A DNA stretch of 64,000 nt, taken from assembly GCA_918807975.1 (NCBI GenBank), contig OU964918.1, forward strand, positions 32,100,477 through 32,164,476, written 5' to 3'. Below the pieces are notes generated by a model. The model was not told the origin of the DNA, ran no database searches, and saw nothing but the letters and a program-made list of their open reading frames with translations. Below, piece after piece: positions 58,867 through 64,000 of the stretch; position 1 is the stretch's first letter, and every line of letters starts with the position of its first letter. The position numbers and the translations under genes were made by a program. The stretch comes from Aplidium turbinatum (lineage: Eukaryota > Chordata > Ascidiacea > Aplousobranchia > Polyclinidae).

Positions 58867-60730
58867 ATTTTCGCAATATAGTGCTAGTGGCGCTTAGCTC
58901 TGCGGTGGAAACGCAATACAGTCGATGTTCCAATATCGCGACATCCAATACATTGACTATATTGTGCTTCCGTTGATGAAATACAGTTTTTCTTTGTCGA
59001 GTACGTACAACAAAACTGGAAGCAAGGTAACAGAGTACGTCCACGCAAGAGTAGAACAAAAATAGCAGACTGCTGAGTGTTTAATCGTGGTGCCACGCAA
59101 TTTCAACAGCGGATTCATTTTTATGTGTGGGATGTTGTGGTATTGACCTGACAGACCAATGCAATACGTCACATCACTCTAATAGAATTCACTTCATGAA
59201 ATGAGAGAAAATTATTAGTAGTTTTATTTTAATTAACCAAACGCATGTGTCGGTTAATGTTGCTTGTTTTTCTTGCCATTTTTCCGAAAGCTCCGCTTCA
59301 ACGTTTTTAGAAGCGAACACAGTTTTCAGCTGAAGCCTGTTCAGAGCAGATGTTTGTAAACAAAATTTACTTTGACCCAAAATGCGTCTTAGTTTGGAGT
59401 CGTAACAACTTACTTTCGTTACGTGTTTGAAGCGTTGGTATCTTAAACACAGAAAGTGCTAACGTCTTACGTGCTTATCGTTTCATCAATCTAGAAAGTT
59501 TATTAAATATTTGTAGAGAATTGGGCGTTGAAAACAGAAAAAGAAGTTTCGTCTGTTTTTGGTACAATTTTCGTTATTTTAGTGTCGCTACAAAATACGT
59601 TTTGGTTTCAAACTATCTCCCTGTGGCTACTGCCCCAGAACTGCGACATTTATTTCATCGAAGAAGTTTCTCCACAATTACTCTTGGCGCAACCCAGACA
59701 TCAAATCAGTCGCTTTTTTATTAATTCAACGTCTGCAAACGTTAAATCAATGTAAGAAAAGACTGATTTGCTGTCTGGCAATGCATATGTCAACCCCGTT
59801 CCAATAAATTTGGTTCGAAAATTTGAAATAAATTTATTTTAATTAGACTCATTCATCTTTAAAAGTGTGCGTGAAAATTGCAACGCAGGACACGTTAATT
59901 TTTGTGAACAAACATTGTAATGTGATGTCTTAAAAATAAGTACTAATTTATTCTTTAGTTTTTACTCAATTTATTACATCTAACTTACGTAGAACCGAAA
60001 CTCTCTAAAGCAAGAGTCTCAAACTGCTCTGAGAGCCAAATGAACACTTGTAAATTAACCCGAGGGCGTAATACACAATAAGAAGTCCATAAAAAAAAAA
60101 TAACATAGTTAAAACGCAATAAAAAAAATAGTAAGAACACACCAAAAACGTTAGATCGCAAGAAAAAGTAGCTATGAACAAAGAGATGGAAAAACACTGT
60201 ACGAACGCAACGAATTAAGAAAAAAAAAGAACGCAAACGAAACGATGGATCTTGAGAGTATAAATCTAGCAATCAACTTTCAAAAGCTCGGAAAAAAACG
60301 AACACTTGAAGAATTGACTTCAGCAAATACTAAGTTTACTATGGCGATAACGACACAATAAGTGAAAAGGCAATGTCATTGTGATGTAACAATACCAGTT
60401 TTTCACACACAATAATATGGCGCGACCGTAGTGCTAACAAGTCGTGTGAAGTTTGATGGGCATTTTCAAATTTTTTTGAGCAATAAGTGCATTTTATCTT
60501 TCTATATCTATAGAAAAAAATATGTGTATAATATGAACATTCGACTAGTTTTGGATTCAGTATTCTAAATTTCCCATCGCTCAGTCCGTTCCGAGTTGGT
60601 ACAAACTGTGTATGTTACTACACTAACCTCCTAGTCCCTCGTTTTTGCTGTGGCTTGAACACAATTGCCTTTAAGTTCATCTCGTATCCATGCAAACAGT
60701 GACATTAGAATGATCAGAGCAGACTGCACA
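58867..60730. other. Intergenic or intronic sequence
   Basis: Contains MITE P3 (59693-59778). An acceptor-like AG at 59518 precedes an open stretch (WALKTEKEVSSVFGTIFVIL), in phase with the exon at 57054, but it runs into MITE P3 and has no donor, so it is not called as an exon. Low-complexity A-rich blocks lie at 60090-60240. Confidence 0.4.
59693..59778. mobile_element. Palindromic MITE P3 (86 bp)
   Basis: CCCAGACATCAAATC ... GATTTGCTGTCTGG with core TCAACGTCTGCAAACGTT. CAA is present on both sides. Confidence 0.7.
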
Positions 60731-62520
60731 CGGAATGGCCCGTTTCGGCGAGTCCGATTCGGCGAGTCCGATTCGACTAGTCCGATTCGGCGAGTTCCCT
60801 ATTCGGCGAGAGCCTTTTTCGGCGAGTGCCCTATTCAGCGAGTTTTTGAAATTTTTAAAAGGAAATTATCGGGTACCGTAGCCTAATTACAATTGCCGTT
60901 TTCACATCGTTTTAACGTCGCTAAACGTTGAAATCGTGCAGAAAGGAATAAAAATAAAATGTTTGAACTATTAAATTAAAATTCGTAATGTCAGTTCAGT
61001 TGTTTTTATTTCTGATCATGATATCAAAAACAATTCACGTCAACATAGCAAAGGTGTAGAAAAAGGTAGAAGCGACAAAACGCGAACGTTAAAACGTGCT
61101 TGTGACCGAAGTAAGTTATTGAGTTGAAAGAAATTTGGCAAGGTTGCATCACCTTCAGAAAAATTTAAGATATGAAGGAAAAATAAAACAAAGAAAATGT
61201 AAGAAAAAAAATAATGTTTATGTCTATAAGTTAGTACTTTTGAATAGTTAAAATCATAGGCGCCTAACTATTTTTTTGGCCGTGGGGGCGAAAGCGTGTT
61301 TCATCAGCAGCAACGTAAATTCAGCGAAATGTCACGCAGATGGATGACGTAATTATGTCGTCACACTAGGATTGCTTTTATTGCCACACTCGGAGTTATC
61401 GCTACGTCCGACCTGCCGTTAATTATTATAAACAAAGCTCGACCAAAACACATGCTATGCGTCTGCGTTGGCTAGCGGTTGATGGACTGCGACTCTTTAA
61501 GCTAAGCACAACATAAAGTTTAGCAACGAACAAGAGACGAAAAGGTTTACTAAAAGGTATACTGTAAATGGAATGAAAATACTAACTTGATCATATGCTT
61601 GAAAATATACCTGTTGAAAGCAAAATCATTCATGTTTACATCAATTCAACAGCACGTCACTTTTAATAAATTTAAAAGTTGCTGACATTCGTAAACAGCC
61701 CTTGAAAAATAGTTACAGAGAGACGTTTGATTAAGTTTTCGACTTGACATTGCTCCCTTTTCACTACAATATCGCAACTTATGGCTGACCAGCTTTCAAG
61801 TTCCAATTCGCTGTAATACGCCCGTTTTCGTGTTGCAGATGAAACAAAAGATGCGCATATTCCCCGCCTTTGATCGGGTTTCTATAGCAACGGACGTGTG
61901 TGCGCCATGCAGTATGCGCGAGTCCGTTGTTGTGTTAATTATGCCGCTTGTGCGACTGTGCGCAATACGGTTTGTACCAGCCCTTGTTACGTTGGTTAGT
62001 GGTAACCTCGGGCCGAGGCTTCAAGTTCATTTTCACAGCAACCGATTCACTGCCGCAACAATTCTTTGCAGAGGTTTCGACTTTCGAAAGCGACAGCGAG
62101 ACTGTTTGCAAGCGTCTGCAGACGTTAAATCAACGTAAATATGACAGATTTTTTTGTCTGGGGTGGGATTGTAGCATCGCTACTCGTTCTAGTGATTATT
62201 TACTGCAAAGCTGTTGCGGTTTGCATTTAAAAATGTTTTCCTGCTGCCGATCGCTAGTTCATCTATTGTTTTATGTATCAATGCCGCATAAAAAGGTGCT
62301 CCCACGCGGAAATATGCGTGGGGGCCTGGTCCCCACGGCTTAGGCGCCTATGGTTAAAATGATTAGTTTGGATCAACAAATGTGTGACCTACACTCCTAC
62401 AGCTTAGATTGAAAGGAAATTATCGGGTAGGCTACCGTAGCCTAGTTATCCCGACCAGCAAAAATTTGTTCCAAGAACCCAGTTAGCCTAACAGTTCATT
62501 TTTACATTGTAGTAACAGAA
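60731..62520. mobile_element. MULE-like copy E, split by a hAT and abutted by a LINE
   Basis: Tip CGGAATGGCCCGTTTCGG, then an array of GGCGAGTCCGATTC and TATTCGGCGAG words (60748-60845), then the family subterminal block and internal region to 61254, resuming at 62353. It runs to about 62520, where it stops abruptly at the LINE. It shows the uninterrupted version of the site into which copy B inserted. Confidence 0.8.
61255..62352. mobile_element. hAT-type element inserted in MULE copy E
   Basis: Tips CATAGGCGCCTAA and TTAGGCGCCTATG are inverted. The 8-bp duplication GTTAAAAT is at 61247-61254 and 62353-62360. A GTGGGGGCG block and its CCCCCACG-like counterpart lie inside each tip. At 62100-62163 is a partial relative of the palindromic MITE core (GTCTGCAGACGTTAAATC). 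No transposase recognised. The tips resemble those of the element at 52145. Confidence 0.88.
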
Positions 62521-64000
62521 TACTACAGCTTACTCACAAACGAAGCTACGCAGTACCTCCCATCCCCACACACCATCAAAGTGGATGAAGCCTACCAGGA
62601 CTTCTGTGATGCAATCATATCTGCGGCAAAAGACTCCATCCCGCGAGGTCGACGGAAAAACTACATACCTTGCTGGGATGTGGAGTGCGACAGGCTCTAC
62701 CGCGACTTCCTCCGTTCCCCCCAGGGCACCGCCACCACCAACTCAGCAACAGCCCTGCTGGCAAGATTGGATTCAAAGAGGAAGAAGCGCTGGACAGAAG
62801 CCATAGACTCAATCGACTTCACGCACTCCAGCCGCACAGCATGGAGTACACTCAACAACCTCACTGGCAGATCACGTGCCTCTCGTCGCCAATGCCCCAT
62901 TTCAGCAAATGCCATCGCCTCACAACTTGTGAAAAATGGAGTGCACAGAACGAGAGACCGTGAATCAGACAAGTCCGTTCTCAAGGAAATGACGGACCTC
63001 TGGAAGGTCCCAACACCTGTCGAGGGCAACATCTCTGGTGAGTTTACCCCAGAAGAATTTGCCTCCGCCCTCCAGCACCTAAAGCCAGGCAAATCCCCGG
63101 GCCTTGACCACCTATGCCCGGAACTAATACTCCAAGCTGCCCCCTCTATGAGGTCCTGGTTAAAAGACTTCCTTTCCTGCTGCTTGCGTCACCTGCGCAT
63201 CCCAAGAATCTGGAGAAGAGCCCTAGTGGTTGCAGTCCCAAAGCCGAAGAAGCCCCCAGGGGATCCGAAGAGCTACCGTCCCATCTCTCTGCTCTGTATC
63301 CCCTTCAAGATACTCGAAAGACTTATCTACGCCCGTGTCGAACCGATAATAGATCCTCAGCTCCCTCGGGAACAAGCCGGCTTTCGCCACGGTAGATCAA
63401 CTGTAGACCAGGTCACCCTGATGACCCAAGACATCGAGGACAGCTTCTCGGCAAAAAAGAAGGCTGGCGCCGTGTTTGTCGATCTCACGGCTGCCTACGA
63501 CACTGTATGGCACAGCGGCCTTACCTGCAAACTACTTCGTCTCCTTCCTGACAGGCACATGGTCCATATGATTATGGAACTTGTGCAAAACCGCAGCTTT
63601 ACTCTTTCCACCGGTAGCGGCCGACGAAGTAGACTACGTCGACTCAGGAACGGCGTCCCACAGGGCTCTGTCCTGGCTCCCCTCCTCTTTAACACTTACA
63701 TCTATGATCTGCCTGACACCATCTCCAGGAAGTATGCTTACGCAGACGATCTGGCTCTCCTGCATCCAGCCGGAGACTGGCAGTCAATGGAGAGGAACCT
63801 AAGCCAGGACATGTCAACTATATCAACATATCTCCAGAAATGGAAGCTACAGCTCAGCAAGGCAAAGACAGTGTCGGCGGCCTTCCATCTAAACAACAAG
63901 GAAGCAAAACGTGAGATCAACATTACCACCGATGACGAACACCTCCCCTACTGCGCCGAACCCACCTACCTCGGCGTAGCCCTGGACAGGTCACTCACGT
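62521..64000 (+). CDS. LINE reverse transcriptase, Jockey/CR1-like, open to window end
   Basis: The frame starting at 62521 stays open for 493 codons to the last base. In order: a post-endonuclease linker, LKPGKSPGLDHLCPELI (63084 on), PKSYRPISLLCIPFKILER (63271 on), QAGFRHGRSTVDQVTL, AGAVFVDLTAAYDTVW (63469 on), RNGVPQGSVLAPLLFN (63649 on), the catalytic YADDLALL (63739 on) and WKLQLSKAKT. These are the conserved blocks of a Jockey-superfamily non-LTR reverse transcriptase. The endonuclease part is absent upstream, where sequence changes abruptly to MULE copy E, so the LINE is 5'-truncated. It is GC-richer than its surroundings and shows no break, which suggests a recent insertion. Confidence 0.92.

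Noticed and set aside
59521-59755. Open stretch with a hydrophobic segment as a further exon of the 55621 gene
   Set aside because: It is in phase with exon 2 and has an AG before it, but it runs into a palindromic MITE and has no donor. Not enough support.
61948-62343. 131-codon frame inside the hAT at 61255
   Set aside because: It overlaps another frame of similar length, crosses a MITE-like piece and the element's end, and has no recognisable domain.

Overview
The window looks like a stretch of animal chromosome. It has spliced genes with GT-AG introns of a few hundred bases to about 2 kb, long non-coding stretches, and a dense, layered population of eukaryotic transposable elements. No prokaryotic operon, rRNA or CRISPR array was seen. 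The overall picture is AT-rich with short introns, and it holds BEL/Pao, RTE-like, Jockey-like, hAT, mariner and Mutator-like elements. Together with very frequent TAGGCTA/TAGCCTA words this suggests a marine invertebrate. My best guess is a tunicate, but this is weak and taxonomic placement needs a database search.

Host genes. Positions 1-9000 hold the 3' two thirds of an SLC26 anion transporter (twelve exons, STAS domain, stop at 7669, poly(A) signal near 8984). An apparently intronless gene at 22287-22961 encodes a 224-residue two-pass membrane protein with LPxY and PPxY tail motifs. A third gene probably starts at 55621 (a 7-nt coding start, then a phase-matched exon at 56977-57054), but its identity and later exons were not found.

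Mobile DNA. Ten complete hAT-type insertions were delimited by matching 8-bp target duplications: 13956-14236, 19988-21232, 25601-29265, 29417-29681, 31102-31320, 31405-34081, 45945-48903 (carrying two more, 46482-47707 and 47763-48492), 57395-58858 and 61255-62352, the two nested ones being counted within the 45945-48903 stack. An internally deleted mariner lies at 2231-2777. A whole-looking BEL/Pao LTR element, 37428-45159 on the minus strand, has LTRs identical by eye and a 5-bp target duplication. Two RTE-like LINE 3' ends (25320-25512 and 35785-36084) are present, and a Jockey/CR1-like LINE reverse transcriptase stays open from 62521 to the window edge.

The most unusual feature is a foldback family whose ends are arrays of a roughly 14-bp word (AATCGGACTAGCCG and variants). 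Its clearest copy, 50240-54320, has about 600-bp inverted arms, a 9-bp target duplication, a decayed FLYWCH zinc finger and a captured, duplicated piece of LINE reverse transcriptase. I interpret it as a Mutator-like (MULE) foldback lineage. Other copies lie at 1154-2223 (inside an SLC26 intron), 49865-54764, 57543-58047 and 60731-62520. Two hAT families show a parallel design: a constant CAGNGATGGGC-like tip followed by arrays of short family-specific iterons.
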